A DNA stretch of 64,000 nt from Stutzerimonas stutzeri. Its GTDB lineage: Bacteria; Pseudomonadota; Gammaproteobacteria; Pseudomonadales; Pseudomonadaceae. Below are positions 38,484 to 49,033 of this stretch, one piece after another (within the stretch, counting starts at the first letter, position 1; each line of letters starts with the position of its first letter). Position numbers and translations under genes: made by a program. The notes under the pieces are model-generated. The model did no database searches. It was not told the DNA's origin and worked only from the letters and a program-made list of their open reading frames with translations. The stretch lies in NCBI RefSeq assembly GCF_024448695.1, contig NZ_JAMOHY010000001.1, positions 62,001 through 126,000 of the forward strand. The letters are read 5' to 3'.

Positions 38484-39044
38484 ATGCTCCGCACACTGAT
38501 GATCCTCCCCCTGCTGGCGTTGCTGGTTGCCTGCCAGACTAGCCAGGTGCAACGCGATTTCGATCCGCAACGGGACTACGCCGCCTATCGCAGCTGGGAC
38601 TGGCAGGAGCCAGGCCTGCAGTACCGTCCGGATGATCCACGCATCAAGAGTGATCTCACCGAGCAGCGCATCCGCAGCGCCGTCACCGAGCAGCTCGACC
38701 AGCGTGGCCTGCGCCAGGCACAGACCGGCAGCAGCGCAGACGTACGGGTGCAGGCATGGTTCATCGTCGAGCAACGCACCCAGCAATACAGCTCGACGTC
38801 GATGGGGGCCTGGGGCAGCCCGTGGCATGGTTACTGGGGCGGGCCGATGTATACCGACACCCGCACCCTGCACTATCAGGTCGGTACCTTGCAGATCGAC
38901 TTCTACGACGCCGATGACGGCAAGCTGATATGGCGCGGCAGTACCGAACAGACCCTGCGCAGCGATCCGGGTGGTCCCCAGGAGCGGGCCAGCATGCTGC
39001 GTGAAGCCGTTGCCCGTGTGCTCTCGCAATATCCGCCGAGATAA
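38484..39044 (+). CDS. DUF4136 lipoprotein (paralog)
   Basis: A 186-residue lipoprotein (lipobox LLVAC, Cys17) paralogous to the preceding gene; both share an F-x-x-Y-x-S-W-x-W start of the domain (YAAYRSWDWQ versus FSSYQSWSWR), LDQRGLR and a C-terminal YPPR. It has GSPWHGYWGG instead of the long Gly/Tyr tract. A GAGGAG ribosome site precedes the ATG. The paralog pair suggests duplication; function is unknown. Confidence 0.84.
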   Translation: MLRTLMILPLLALLVACQTSQVQRDFDPQRDYAAYRSWDWQEPGLQYRPDDPRIKSDLTEQRIRSAVTEQLDQRGLRQAQTGSSADVRVQAWFIVEQRTQQYSSTSMGAWGSPWHGYWGGPMYTDTRTLHYQVGTLQIDFYDADDGKLIWRGSTEQTLRSDPGGPQERASMLREAVARVLSQYPPR

Positions 39045-39052
39045 AGCGTAAT

Positions 39053-39165
39053 CAGGCCGTTAAAAACCTAGACGAGGCAGGCAGGACAAGGCGCAACGAC
39101 CAGCGGGAGTACCCGCCACAGGCTCGCCCAAAGGGATGAGCGCAGCGAATCAAGCGGCGTTTGAT
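39053..39165 (+). repeat. Dispersed CAGGCCGTTAAAAAC repeat copy
   Basis: The sequence CAGGCCGTTAAAAACCTAGA continuing CGAGGCAGGC matches the inverted right arm of the 28271-28410 element. It fills the convergent gap between the DUF4136 gene and the SdiA-regulated-like gene. The right boundary is approximate. Confidence 0.6.
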
Positions 39166-39170
39166 CGTTT

Positions 39171-40106
39171 TTATTTGCGCTCGAAGGCGTAGAACAGATT
39201 GGGTTCGCTCACCAGATACATATCGCCACCTGCATCGAAGGTCACACCCTCCGCCTGCGGCACGCTGCTCTCCAGTCCGGCGAATCCGCGCCAGAGCGAG
39301 CGATAGCTGACCAGGCTCCCGTTGGCGTCCAGCTCCATCAGCAGCTTCGCTTCCTCGCTGAGCAATACCAGATGCCCGGTGCGCTCATCAAAATGCACGG
39401 AGGCCAGGTCGCTGGCCATGCCCTTGTCCTCAATCCAGGCTTCACGGTCGATGATCTTCAGATTCATCTGGCCGCTCAGGCTGGCCCTGATGCCCTGGAT
39501 TTCGTAGAGCTTGCGCGGCGAATGCTCCTTGACCACGAATAGCCGATCACCGCTCCGGTCGTAACCAACGCCTTCGAAACCACTGTTTTCACCGTCACCC
39601 AATGCCAGCGTAATCGATGCGTAGTCCTCGCGCTGGAGCGCGCCAGGTGCTTGCGGCACCGGCACAATCACCAGCGACTGGCTGCGCTCTTCGGCCATCA
39701 CCAGCAGATCGTCGCCCAGGTAGGTGATACCCTCGACATCGACAAAGCCACTCAAGGGATAACGCGCCAGGAAGGTTCCATCCCTGTCCAGCGCGATCAG
39801 TTCCTCGGGATTGTTCAGCACCGCCCAGAGGTGGTTGCGACGGTCATCGAACGTCAGTCCGGAAAGGTTGTTGGCGACCGATGCCACGGGCAGCGCATCG
39901 ACCCGCACCTGGTACTCGGGCAGCCACAGGCTACGCGCCTCCCAGCTGTTTTCATGCCAGGCGGACTTGAGCGCATAGAACGCCCGCTCATCCAGATGCA
40001 TCGCCGAGACGGCATAAAGCAGGCCGGCAGCCAGCAGGCCAAGCGGCCACAGTTTCGGGCGCATTCCGGAAAGTCCCGAAGCGCGCACCCCGGTATGGAT
40101 CGTCAT
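39171..40106 (-). CDS. SdiA-regulated (YjiK-like) beta-propeller protein
   Basis: The 311-residue protein has an N-terminal membrane helix (LWPLGLLAAGLLYAVSAM, about residues 20-37) and a beta-propeller of the SdiA-regulated/YjiK family, with NNLSGLTFDDRRNHLWAVLN, DVEGITYLGDDLLVM and AEGVTFDAGGDMYLVSEP. The function is unknown; a secreted or anchored periplasmic propeller is likely. An ATG at residue 15 is an alternative start that would leave the anchor intact. Confidence 0.85.
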   Translation of the reverse strand: MTIHTGVRASGLSGMRPKLWPLGLLAAGLLYAVSAMHLDERAFYALKSAWHENSWEARSLWLPEYQVRVDALPVASVANNLSGLTFDDRRNHLWAVLNNPEELIALDRDGTFLARYPLSGFVDVEGITYLGDDLLVMAEERSQSLVIVPVPQAPGALQREDYASITLALGDGENSGFEGVGYDRSGDRLFVVKEHSPRKLYEIQGIRASLSGQMNLKIIDREAWIEDKGMASDLASVHFDERTGHLVLLSEEAKLLMELDANGSLVSYRSLWRGFAGLESSVPQAEGVTFDAGGDMYLVSEPNLFYAFERK

Positions 40107-40295
40107 GGTCTATCTCATGAGGAGGCAGGCCAGCAGCCTGAACGGAAAGGATTACAATTGCGTGGCACTCTCATCGCCAGCCGACAGCCCATCATGGACC
40201 GGCAGGCAGGGCGCCAAGTTCAACAACTGCGGAACTGCAAGCCGGATTGATGGCCCAACGCCCCAGCAGCCGTGCGAGCGACAATGGAGAGCAGC

Positions 40296-40589
40296 ATGCG
40301 GGTGGAAGGCTTTTTCGAGTGGCTGGGCGAGGCGCTCGGCACCGTTATTCGTTACATCGTCGACGCCCTGAGCGGCATTTTCGGGTTCCTGGCCGGCGCC
40401 GGGAGCAACTTCCTGGAAGGCCTCTCACGCACGCTGGGCATCGACCAGTCGCTGATCAGCCTGTTCGCGCTGTTCATCGGCCTGATGCTGCTGGTGGCTG
40501 CATTGCGGGCCTTGCTCCGGGGTTCGGTCATCGCAGCGCTGATCTGGCTGTTTCTGGGCTTATGGCTGCTGAGCTGGTTGATCCACTGA
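40296..40589 (+). CDS. Small two-helix membrane protein, unknown
   Basis: A 97-residue protein of two hydrophobic segments in the C-terminal half (LISLFALFIGLMLLVAALRAL and IAALIWLFLGLWLLSWL) and an amphipathic N-terminus rich in Gly and Phe. No family recognised. The start was chosen because TGGAGA lies 5-10 nt upstream; an ATG four codons earlier overlaps that site. Confidence 0.65.
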   Translation: MRVEGFFEWLGEALGTVIRYIVDALSGIFGFLAGAGSNFLEGLSRTLGIDQSLISLFALFIGLMLLVAALRALLRGSVIAALIWLFLGLWLLSWLIH

Positions 40590-40652
40590 CAGCAGCGGCA
40601 AGCTTCGAGCCACAAGCTTCGGTATAGTTGCGGGCTGTTCTGGAGGCCCGCA

Positions 40653-42032
40653 ATGTTCCGGTTGCTTGATGCCTGGCGGCACGCACCCACTCATCGACGT
40701 GTCTGGGCGCTGGCTGCGCCGATGATTCTGTCCAATCTTTCCGTACCCCTGGTCGCGCTGGTGGACAGCGCGGTGATCGGTCATCTGCCCCATGCGCATC
40801 AGCTGGCCTCGGTGGCCGTGGGCGGCAGCCTCTATACACTGCTGGTCTGGGTGATGGGCTTCCTGCGCATGGGTACCACCGGTTTCGCTGCACAGGCAGC
40901 CGGTCGCAACGATGGCGGTGTCCTGCGCCAGGTATTGCTGCAGGGCTTACTGCTGGCATTCGGCTTTGCCCTGCTGCTGAGTCTCGTTGCGCTGCCCCTC
41001 AAGGGTTTGGCCCTGCAGTTGATGCAGCCCTCGGCTGACCTCGATCACCTGACCCAGGTGTACTTCCATACACGCCTGTTCGGGCTCCCCGCGGCGCTGG
41101 GCAGCATGGCGCTTATCGGTTGGTTTCTCGGTGCCCAGAATGCCCGAGCGCCGCTGGCTATTCTGCTCACCACCAACCTGATCAACATCGTACTGGACCT
41201 CTGGTTCGTCATCGGCCTGGAATGGGGCGTCGCCGGAGCCGCACGCGCCTCGGTGATTGCCGAATGGAGCGGACTGGCCGTCGGACTGGCCCTCACGCGC
41301 GGCGCCCTGCGCCGCCATCCGGGCCGACTGGACCAGCAGGCGCTGCGCCTGTGGGCGAACTGGAAGCCGCTGATGTCAGCCAATCGCGATATCTTTTTGC
41401 GCTCACTGGCGCTGCAACTGGTGTTCTTTCTCGTCACCGTGCAGGGCACGCGTCTGGGCGACACCACCGTCGCGGCCAACGCGCTGCTGCTTAATGGCCT
41501 GCTGCTTACTGCCCATGCTCTCGACGGCCTGGCACACGCCATCGAAGCACTCAGCGGCCATGCCATCGGCGCCCGGAATCACCTGGAGCTGCGACGGATC
41601 TTGACTGTGGCAGGAGGCTGGTCGCTGCTGGCCAGCCTTGCCTTTGGCCTGTTCTTTCTGCTCGGCGGTTCATTGTTCATCCAGTTGCAGACCGATATCC
41701 CCGACGTGCGCGAAATGGCCATCACCTACCTGCCATACCTGGCCGCATTGCCGCTGGTGGCCGTGTGGAGCTATTTGCTCGATGGCCTGTTCATCGGCGC
41801 CACCCGCGCCCGCGAAATGCGCAACGCCATGCTCCTGGCCGTGGCGATTTCGCTACCATTGGGCTGGCTGCTGCAAGGCATGGACAATCATGGATTGTGG
41901 ATGGCCTTTCTCGCCTTCATGCTGTTACGCGGGATATGTCTGGGCGCCATCGCCCGGCGCCTGCAACGCCAGCGGCAATGGTTCGATATACCTCACGCCA
42001 CGCCCACCGAGCCCATACCAAAAGGTCCCTGA
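40653..42032 (+). CDS. MATE family efflux transporter (DinF group)
   Basis: The 459-residue protein has twelve membrane helices in two halves of the MATE fold. N-terminal ALAAPMILSNLSVPLVALVD with VDSAVIGHLPHAHQLASVA resembles the DinF group. MATE proteins export cationic drugs or metabolites with Na+ or H+. No regulator is adjacent. The short gap to the next gene (1 nt) indicates an operon with the DUF2214 gene. Confidence 0.9.
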   Translation: MFRLLDAWRHAPTHRRVWALAAPMILSNLSVPLVALVDSAVIGHLPHAHQLASVAVGGSLYTLLVWVMGFLRMGTTGFAAQAAGRNDGGVLRQVLLQGLLLAFGFALLLSLVALPLKGLALQLMQPSADLDHLTQVYFHTRLFGLPAALGSMALIGWFLGAQNARAPLAILLTTNLINIVLDLWFVIGLEWGVAGAARASVIAEWSGLAVGLALTRGALRRHPGRLDQQALRLWANWKPLMSANRDIFLRSLALQLVFFLVTVQGTRLGDTTVAANALLLNGLLLTAHALDGLAHAIEALSGHAIGARNHLELRRILTVAGGWSLLASLAFGLFFLLGGSLFIQLQTDIPDVREMAITYLPYLAALPLVAVWSYLLDGLFIGATRAREMRNAMLLAVAISLPLGWLLQGMDNHGLWMAFLAFMLLRGICLGAIARRLQRQRQWFDIPHATPTEPIPKGP

Positions 42033-42033
42033 C

Positions 42034-42492
42034 ATGGTCTATGCCGTGGTCGCCTACCTGCACTTCGTGGCGATTCTTTTACTCTTCGCCCTGCTGGTGC
42101 TCGAACATCAGCTGCTTCGCCAGCCGCTGGATTTCGAGCGGGCACGCAGCCTGTACCGCGTGGATATCGCTTTCGGCATCGTTGCCGGCCTGGTGCTGTT
42201 CACCGGCGCCGCACGCGCCATGCGCTACGGAAAAGGGCTGGACTACTACCTCAACAACAGCCTGTTCCACACCAAGGTCGGGCTGTTCATCGCCGTTGCT
42301 CTGCTATCGCTCTACCCCACTCTGACCTTTTTCAGATGGCGCTCGGCGTTGAAGGCTGGCGAAGTTCCTGCACTGACACCAGGCAGCGCGCGGCGGGTGA
42401 CACTGATCATCCGTATCGAGCTGTTCACCCTGCTATTGATCCCGCTATTTGCCGCCCTGATGACACGAGGCTTCGGAGTAATGCTGCGCTGA
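42034..42492 (+). CDS. DUF2214 membrane protein
   Basis: A 152-residue protein with four membrane helices; VAYLHFVAILLLFALLVLEH at the N-terminus and YYLNNSLFHTKVGLFIAVAL are typical of DUF2214. The histidines in helices 1 and 3 could bind haem or metal, but no function is established. Start chosen from the ATG directly after the MATE stop. Confidence 0.8.
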   Translation: MVYAVVAYLHFVAILLLFALLVLEHQLLRQPLDFERARSLYRVDIAFGIVAGLVLFTGAARAMRYGKGLDYYLNNSLFHTKVGLFIAVALLSLYPTLTFFRWRSALKAGEVPALTPGSARRVTLIIRIELFTLLLIPLFAALMTRGFGVMLR

Positions 42493-42561
42493 TCGCTTGG
42501 CAGTCAAAGCGAACTCTCGGCCAGCGAGAGCCTCCAAGCTGCGTTCCCGAAGGAGGTTTTC

Positions 42562-42996
42562 ATGATCAAGCATCTCACCACCGGTGGCTTCGCCCTCTGC
42601 ATGTACGCGTCGGTCGCACTGGCCCAGACACCTAAACCGGAAGTTATTGCCCATCTGAACGGGCTGGATATCGAAGTCAGTGCCATGGGCGTGCCGACCG
42701 CCACGACCGAAGCCGGCGGCGAGCTGGTGGGCATCAGGGCAATTCGCGTGATGAACAACACTGACGAAATGGTGACCTGCGAATTTCATGTGCCGGACGA
42801 AGCAAGGGCAAGCACTTCAGCCCCGCCGGTGTTCAACCTGACCCCGAAGAGCCAACGTGTCGAACGCGTTCCAGGCGACTACTCCCCTGACGAACCCTTC
42901 GCCGAACTGACCTGTCATGCCGCTAACCAGAGTGTGGAAAGCCCGGCTACGGAGTCGCCGGGCGGGGCTGGTTCAGAACAGTCACCCTCCGATTAA
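42562..42996 (+). CDS. Secreted protein of unknown function
   Basis: A 144-residue protein with a signal peptide (cleavage near SVALAQTPK), a single domain of about 100 residues with two cysteines (VTCEFH and LTCHAAN) that could pair, and a low-complexity Ser/Pro/Gly tail. No family recognised. A GAAGGAGG ribosome site lies 6 nt before the ATG. It ends 10 nt before the stop of the convergent copper-storage gene. Confidence 0.7.
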   Translation: MIKHLTTGGFALCMYASVALAQTPKPEVIAHLNGLDIEVSAMGVPTATTEAGGELVGIRAIRVMNNTDEMVTCEFHVPDEARASTSAPPVFNLTPKSQRVERVPGDYSPDEPFAELTCHAANQSVESPATESPGGAGSEQSPSD

Positions 42997-43006
42997 GACT
43001 GGCTGC

Positions 43007-43336
43007 TTAGGCAGCCATACGCTCGCACGCCTCGGCGCAGCGCCGGCAGGCCTCTGCACAGGCCTGACAATGATCGGCCTGATGTTTGCTGCACTCCTCG
43101 GCGCAGGCATGGCACGCCTGAGCACACAGTTCGCAGACAGCCTTTGCATGACCGCTGTCGCGGGTCATCAGCACGGCGGCCAGCGAACAGATGTCGGCGC
43201 AGTCACGATCCAGCTCGATGCAGCGCGCCATCATCTTCACGTCTTCCTCGCGCAGGCAAGAGGCGGCGCAGGTTTCACAGATCAACGCACAGTTGGAACA
43301 GGCCTTGATGCAGGCCTCATGGTCTGGATTGAGCAT
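43007..43336 (-). CDS. Cys-rich four-helix-bundle copper-storage-like protein (Csp family)
   Basis: The 109-residue protein carries many cysteines in helical CxxC/CxxxC spacing (CIKACSNCALICETCAASC, CELCAQACHACAEEC, CQACAEACRRC). This is the pattern of Csp3-type copper-storage proteins and the DUF326 family, whose four-helix bundles hold many Cu(I) ions. No signal peptide is seen, so it is probably cytosolic. The start MLNPDHEACI was chosen over an ATG 19 codons upstream. It is 3 kb from the copZ/copA/cueR module, and I saw no CueR-like box at its start. Confidence 0.88.
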   Translation of the reverse strand: MLNPDHEACIKACSNCALICETCAASCLREEDVKMMARCIELDRDCADICSLAAVLMTRDSGHAKAVCELCAQACHACAEECSKHQADHCQACAEACRRCAEACERMAA

Positions 43337-43505
43337 GGGATAGTCTCCTCTGTGATGGATTAATGGACTGCCAACGGATTTTCCGCGGAGCATCTCTCAT
43401 TCGTTTGATGGGCCACAGGCTTTGCAAAGTTCCAGCAGATCGATCAATGGCGCTGCGGGAGTTGACCGTTACAATGGCGCACCCAAGTCCATACCTTCCG
43501 CAGTC

Positions 43506-44096
43506 ATGACGTTCACCCTAGCCGCGCCCAGCGAATTCCAGGAAACCATCCGCAAGAGCCGCTTCCTGGCCAAGGCCGCACCGGTATCGAGTCCGGAAGA
43601 AGCCCAGGCATTTATCGATGCAGTCAGCGACAGCAGCGCGACGCATAATTGCTGGGCCTGGAAGATTGGCAATCGCTATCGTTTCAGCGACGACGGCGAA
43701 CCCGGCGGCACAGCGGGCCGACCAATGCTCAGCGCCATCGAAAGCCAGGACTGCGATCAGGTCGTGGTGGTGGTGATTCGCTGGTTCGGTGGCATACAGC
43801 TCGGCACCGGTGGTCTGGCGCGGGCCTATGGCGGCTCGGCGGCGAAATGCCTGCAGGGTGGCGAGCGCCTGGAACTGGTATCCCGATCCCTTTACCGATG
43901 CCACTGCCGCTTTTCCGAACTGGCCCTGCTCAAGGCCCGCCTGGAAGAGCACGATGCGCTTATCGAAAGCGAAACCTTCGATGCCGAAGGCGCCGAGTTG
44001 AAACTGGCCGTGCCCGAGATACAGCGGGCCGGGTTGCAACAACTGCTGGCCGACATCAGTCGGGGCCGCAGCCATCTGTCGGCTGCTGATGACTGA
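43506..44096 (+). CDS. YigZ family protein (IMPACT N-terminal domain)
   Basis: The 196-residue protein has the UPF0029/IMPACT motif HNCWAWKIG, RFSDDGEPGGTAGRPML and VVVVIRWFGGIQLGTGGLARAYG, the full YigZ signature. The C-terminal half is the DUF1949 domain. E. coli YigZ has been crystallised, but its role is unclear, perhaps in translation or proline metabolism. The start MTFTLAAPSEF matches the usual family start. Confidence 0.92.
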   Translation: MTFTLAAPSEFQETIRKSRFLAKAAPVSSPEEAQAFIDAVSDSSATHNCWAWKIGNRYRFSDDGEPGGTAGRPMLSAIESQDCDQVVVVVIRWFGGIQLGTGGLARAYGGSAAKCLQGGERLELVSRSLYRCHCRFSELALLKARLEEHDALIESETFDAEGAELKLAVPEIQRAGLQQLLADISRGRSHLSAADD

Positions 44097-45488
<1,392 letters not shown>

Positions 45489-45518
45489 CAGACCGTTTAC
45501 AGAGCGAGGCGGATGCTG

Positions 45519-45540
45519 TTACATACACAAGTGACTGTAA
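45519..45540. promoter_or_regulatory. TtgR/AcrR-type operator candidate
   Basis: An interrupted palindrome TTACATACACAA...TGACTGTAA lies about 80 bp before the TetR gene. It resembles the known TtgR operator (TTACAAACAACC...GAATGTAA) and the AcrR site. It is positioned to allow autorepression. Confidence 0.55.
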
Positions 45541-45617
45541 ACCTGTGCAACCCCTACAAGCGCAGCACCATTCGCCCGCAACGGCCTTAATGTAGCCTTT
45601 GGCTGCCGTAGTCAAAT

Positions 45618-46259
45618 ATGCGAAGAACCAAAGAAGACGCCGAAAAAACCCGCCTGGCCCTACTGGCCTCTGCCGAGAAGCTGTTCCTGGACAAGGGCGT
45701 GGCACATACCAGTCTCGACCAGATCGCACGTGACGCCGGCGTGACGCGCGGCGCGGTGTACTGGCACTTTCAGAACAAGGCTCACCTGTTTCACGAAATG
45801 CTCAACCAGGTGCGCCTGCCACCCGAGCAGATGAATGAACGGCTCTGCAGTTGCAACCAGCAGCAGCCCTTGCTGGCGCTGCGCAATCTTTGTATCGAAG
45901 GCCTGCGGGCGCTGGCCAGGGACGAGCAAAAGCGCCGGATCATGACCATCCTGCTGCATCGCTGCGAGTTCACAGAGGAACTGCGTGAAGCCGAAGAGCG
46001 TCACCAGGCGTTCATCAATCAATTCATTGATCTGTGCGAGCAGTTGCTGCAACGAGCAGCCAACAATCTACACCCGGGAGTGACGCCGCGACTCGCCGCC
46101 CTCACGCTTCATGCGCTGCTGGTCGGTCTGTTCAGCGACTGGACCCGAGACGCCTCGCTGTATGATCCCGAAACCGACAGCGCCGCGCTGATCGACCCGT
46201 TGTTTCGCGGTCTGATACGCGACTGGGACGAAAAAGCGCGACTCTTGCCAACAGCCTGA
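45618..46259 (+). CDS. TetR-family regulator, TtgR/AcrR-like
   Basis: The 213-residue repressor has an N-terminal HTH starting MRRTKEDAEKTRLALLASAE and the recognition region IARDAGVTRGAVYWHFQNKA, as in TtgR, MexR-like and AcrR. The C-terminal domain (MTILLHRCEFTEELREAEER) is also TtgR-like. Such regulators usually sit divergent from an RND efflux operon; none is present here, the left neighbour being adenine deaminase. It may therefore control a distant pump. Confidence 0.9.
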   Translation: MRRTKEDAEKTRLALLASAEKLFLDKGVAHTSLDQIARDAGVTRGAVYWHFQNKAHLFHEMLNQVRLPPEQMNERLCSCNQQQPLLALRNLCIEGLRALARDEQKRRIMTILLHRCEFTEELREAEERHQAFINQFIDLCEQLLQRAANNLHPGVTPRLAALTLHALLVGLFSDWTRDASLYDPETDSAALIDPLFRGLIRDWDEKARLLPTA

Positions 46260-46288
46260 GCACTGCAGCGCCCGCCAGACAGGCTGAA

Positions 46289-46480
46289 TCAGTGGGCTGA
46301 ATAGCCCTCTTCTTCAATCACCTCACGTATCGCCGCTTCGCTCAGACTGCCCTCGACCTGCACCGTCCCCGCCTTCAGATCAACCCGAACCTGGGCCTCT
46401 GCATCGCGCGCCTTGATTGCATTGATCACGGCGCGCTCGCAATGTCCGCAGGTCATGCCGCTTACGTTGAATGTCTGCAT
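46289..46480 (-). CDS. copZ: Copper chaperone CopZ (HMA domain)
   Basis: A 63-residue heavy-metal-associated domain with Cu(I)-binding GMTCGHCERAV (Cys11 and Cys14). It delivers Cu(I) to CopA and buffers cytosolic copper. It is divergent from copA, with a CueR-type dyad on its promoter. The longer in-frame start at 46651 runs through that promoter and was rejected. Confidence 0.93.
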   Translation of the reverse strand: MQTFNVSGMTCGHCERAVINAIKARDAEAQVRVDLKAGTVQVEGSLSEAAIREVIEEEGYSAH

Positions 46481-46525
46481 GACGTTCTCCTGTATCGCTA
46501 TTGTTGAAGACCCGGCCATTCTCAT

Positions 46526-46548
46526 GCTTGCCATAATGACAAGGTCAA
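46526..46548 (-). promoter_or_regulatory. CueR box for copZ
   Basis: On the minus strand TTGACCTTGTCATTATGGCA continuing AGC matches the CueR/MerR-family dyad (ACCTTGCCAT...ATGGCAAGGT) overlapping a TTGACC -35. This is the long-spacer promoter that CueR untwists with Cu(I). Confidence 0.75.
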
Positions 46549-46574
46549 GAGCTGCTGAGCCAGTCCTGCAGGGC

Positions 46575-46598
46575 TTGACCTTCACCCAAGGTAAGGGT
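46575..46598 (+). promoter_or_regulatory. CueR-type box for copA
   Basis: The plus strand has TTGACCTTCACCCAAGGTAA followed by GGGT, a second CueR-like dyad with a TTGACC -35, 36 bp before the copA ATG chosen. It implies the promoter lies just inside the longer TTG-start reading frame, supporting the later start. Confidence 0.7.
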
Positions 46599-46633
46599 TG
46601 ATCATGGCAGGCATGAATCAGCAGGAGCCCACC

Positions 46634-49033
46634 ATGCCCAGTTCCACCCACACACTGCCTGTCAGCGGGATGACTTGCGCCAGCTGCGCCGGACGGGTCG
46701 AGCGCGCCCTGCTCAAGGTGCCGGGCGTTGCCAGCGCCTCAGTTAACCTTGCGACCGAACAGGTCCACATTGAAAGCAGTGAAAGCCCCCTGATCAAACT
46801 GATCCAGGCTGTGGAAAAGGCCGGTTATGCCGTACCGCTGCAGACATTGGAACTGGCCGTTGAAGGCATGACCTGCGCCAGCTGCGTCGGCCGGGTCGAA
46901 CGCGCCCTGCTCAAGGTGCCAGGGGTGCATAGCGCTACGGTAAACCTGGCCAGCGAGCGCGCCCGTATCGAAGCGCTCGCCACGCTTGAAGTTGCAACAC
47001 TGCTCCAGGCCGTCGAGGCCGCCGGCTACAAGGCGCATGCCAGCGATAGGCAACAGGCTGCGAGAGACAACAACGATCAGCGTCTGCACCGCGAACGGCG
47101 GACGGTCATCATAGCCCTGCTGTTGGCGGCACCACTGGTGCTGCCGATGTTCGGCGACCTCTTTGGTCAGCACTGGATGCTGCCGGCCTGGGTGCAGTTC
47201 CTGCTGGCCACACCCGTGCAGTTCATTCTTGGCGCGCGTTTCTACGTGGCCGGCTGGAAGGCCGTACGCGCCCTCACTGGCAACATGGACCTGCTGGTCG
47301 CCATCGGCACCAGCGCCGGCTATGGCTTAAGCCTTTATCAATGGTGGGTCGCGCCTGCCGGAGAGATGCCGCACCTGTATTTCGAGGCCTCGGCGGTGGT
47401 CATCGCCCTGGTGCTGCTCGGCAAGTATCTGGAAAGCCGCGCCAAGCGCCAGACCAGCGCCGCCATCCGCGCTCTGGAAGCCTTGCGCCCCGAGCGGGCA
47501 ATACGCATCGTTGAAGGCCGTGAAGAAGAGGTCGCCATCGCCGCGCTGCATCTCGATGACCTGGTCATGGTCAAGCCCGGCGAGCGCTTCCCGGTGGATG
47601 GCGAGGTGGTCGAAGGCGAAAGCCAGGCCGACGAGGCACTGATCAGCGGCGAGAGCCTGCCGGTAAACAAGGCGCCCGGCGACCGCGTCACGGGCGGCGC
47701 CATCAATGGCGAAGGCCGCTTACTGGTGCGCACCATCGCACTGGGCGGCGAGACAGTGCTGGCCCGCATCATCCGCCTGGTGGAAGACGCCCAGGCAGCC
47801 AAGGCGCCGATTCAGAAACTGGTAGACAAGGTCAGTCAGGTGTTCGTCCCGGCAGTGCTGGTCATCGCCCTGGCGACGCTCATCGGCTGGCTGCTGACAG
47901 GCGCAACGGCGGAAGTTGCCTTGATCAACGCCGTCGCTGTGCTGGTTATCGCCTGCCCCTGCGCGCTGGGGCTGGCGACACCGGCGGCAATCATGGCCGG
48001 GACCGGCGTGGCGGCGCGCTACGGCATTCTGATCAAGGACGCTGAAGCGCTGGAAATCGCCCATGCGGTCACCGCTGTGGCCTTCGACAAGACCGGCACA
48101 CTGACATCCGGTACACCGCGCATCGTCCACCTGCATGCCGTCGATGGCGACGAAGCCGCACTGCTACGTCAGGCAGGCGCGCTGCAACGCGGCAGCGAGC
48201 ATCCCTTGGCCCGCGCAGTGCTCGATCGCTGCGCAGAAAAAGGCCTTGAGATGCCGGATGTGGAAAAAAGCCAGTCACTGACCGGGCGCGGCATCGCCGG
48301 CACCCTTAAAGGTCGCTCGCTGGCACTTGGTAACCAGCGGCTGCTGACCGAAAACGGTCTGCAGCCGGGTGAGCTGACCAGCCAGGCCGAAGCCTGGGAA
48401 GCTCAGGGCCGTACCCTTTCCTGGCTGATCGAAACCAGTGAGCAGCCCCGGATACTGGGCCTTTTCGCCTTCGGCGACAGTCTCAAGCCGGGCGCTGCAG
48501 AAGCGATTGCCGCGCTCGATGCACGCCATATCCGCAGCCATCTGATCACCGGTGACAACCGTGGCAGTGCGCGAGTGGTGGCCGAGGCGCTGAAGATCGA
48601 CAGCGTACATGCCGAAGTATTGCCGGCGGATAAGGCTGCCACTGTTACCCAGCTGAGAAAAGACGGCGCGGTGGTGGCAATGGTCGGCGACGGCATCAAT
48701 GATGCCCCGGCACTGGCCGCCGCAGACGTTGGCATTGCCATGGGTGGCGGCACCGACGTGGCCATGCACGCCGCCGGCATCACCCTGATGCGTGGCGACC
48801 CGCGTCTGGTGCCGGCAGCGCTGGAAATAAGCCGCTACACCTATCGCAAGATCCAGCAGAACCTGTTCTGGGCTTTCATCTACAACCTGGTGGGCATTCC
48901 GCTGGCGGCATTCGGCTTTCTCAGCCCGGTGGTCGCTGGCGCGGCAATGGCCCTGTCCAGCGTCAGCGTGGTCAGCAATGCCCTGCTGCTCAAGCGCTGG
49001 AAACCGGATCACGACGAGGAGCATCGACCATGA
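46634..49033 (+). CDS. copA: Copper-exporting P1B-type ATPase CopA
   Basis: The 799-residue pump has two N-terminal HMA domains ([12 protein letters not shown] and [12 protein letters not shown]), membrane CPC in [15 protein letters not shown], phosphorylation motif [10 protein letters not shown], the SEHPLARAV histidine-proline motif and [20 protein letters not shown], plus the C-terminal [12 protein letters not shown]-type copper motif. It exports Cu(I) from the cytosol. The start at [10 protein letters not shown] has AGGAG 6 nt upstream; a TTG/ATG further up (46598/46604) lies in the promoter. Its stop overlaps the cueR ATG. Confidence 0.96.
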   Translation: MPSSTHTLPVSGMTCASCAGRVERALLKVPGVASASVNLATEQVHIESSESPLIKLIQAVEKAGYAVPLQTLELAVEGMTCASCVGRVERALLKVPGVHSATVNLASERARIEALATLEVATLLQAVEAAGYKAHASDRQQAARDNNDQRLHRERRTVIIALLLAAPLVLPMFGDLFGQHWMLPAWVQFLLATPVQFILGARFYVAGWKAVRALTGNMDLLVAIGTSAGYGLSLYQWWVAPAGEMPHLYFEASAVVIALVLLGKYLESRAKRQTSAAIRALEALRPERAIRIVEGREEEVAIAALHLDDLVMVKPGERFPVDGEVVEGESQADEALISGESLPVNKAPGDRVTGGAINGEGRLLVRTIALGGETVLARIIRLVEDAQAAKAPIQKLVDKVSQVFVPAVLVIALATLIGWLLTGATAEVALINAVAVLVIACPCALGLATPAAIMAGTGVAARYGILIKDAEALEIAHAVTAVAFDKTGTLTSGTPRIVHLHAVDGDEAALLRQAGALQRGSEHPLARAVLDRCAEKGLEMPDVEKSQSLTGRGIAGTLKGRSLALGNQRLLTENGLQPGELTSQAEAWEAQGRTLSWLIETSEQPRILGLFAFGDSLKPGAAEAIAALDARHIRSHLITGDNRGSARVVAEALKIDSVHAEVLPADKAATVTQLRKDGAVVAMVGDGINDAPALAAADVGIAMGGGTDVAMHAAGITLMRGDPRLVPAALEISRYTYRKIQQNLFWAFIYNLVGIPLAAFGFLSPVVAGAAMALSSVSVVSNALLLKRWKPDHDEEHRP

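Noticed and set aside
39171-40106. SdiA-regulated-like gene considered as quorum-sensing regulated
   Set aside because: The name comes from a distant E. coli relative; no SdiA/LuxR-type box was identified here.
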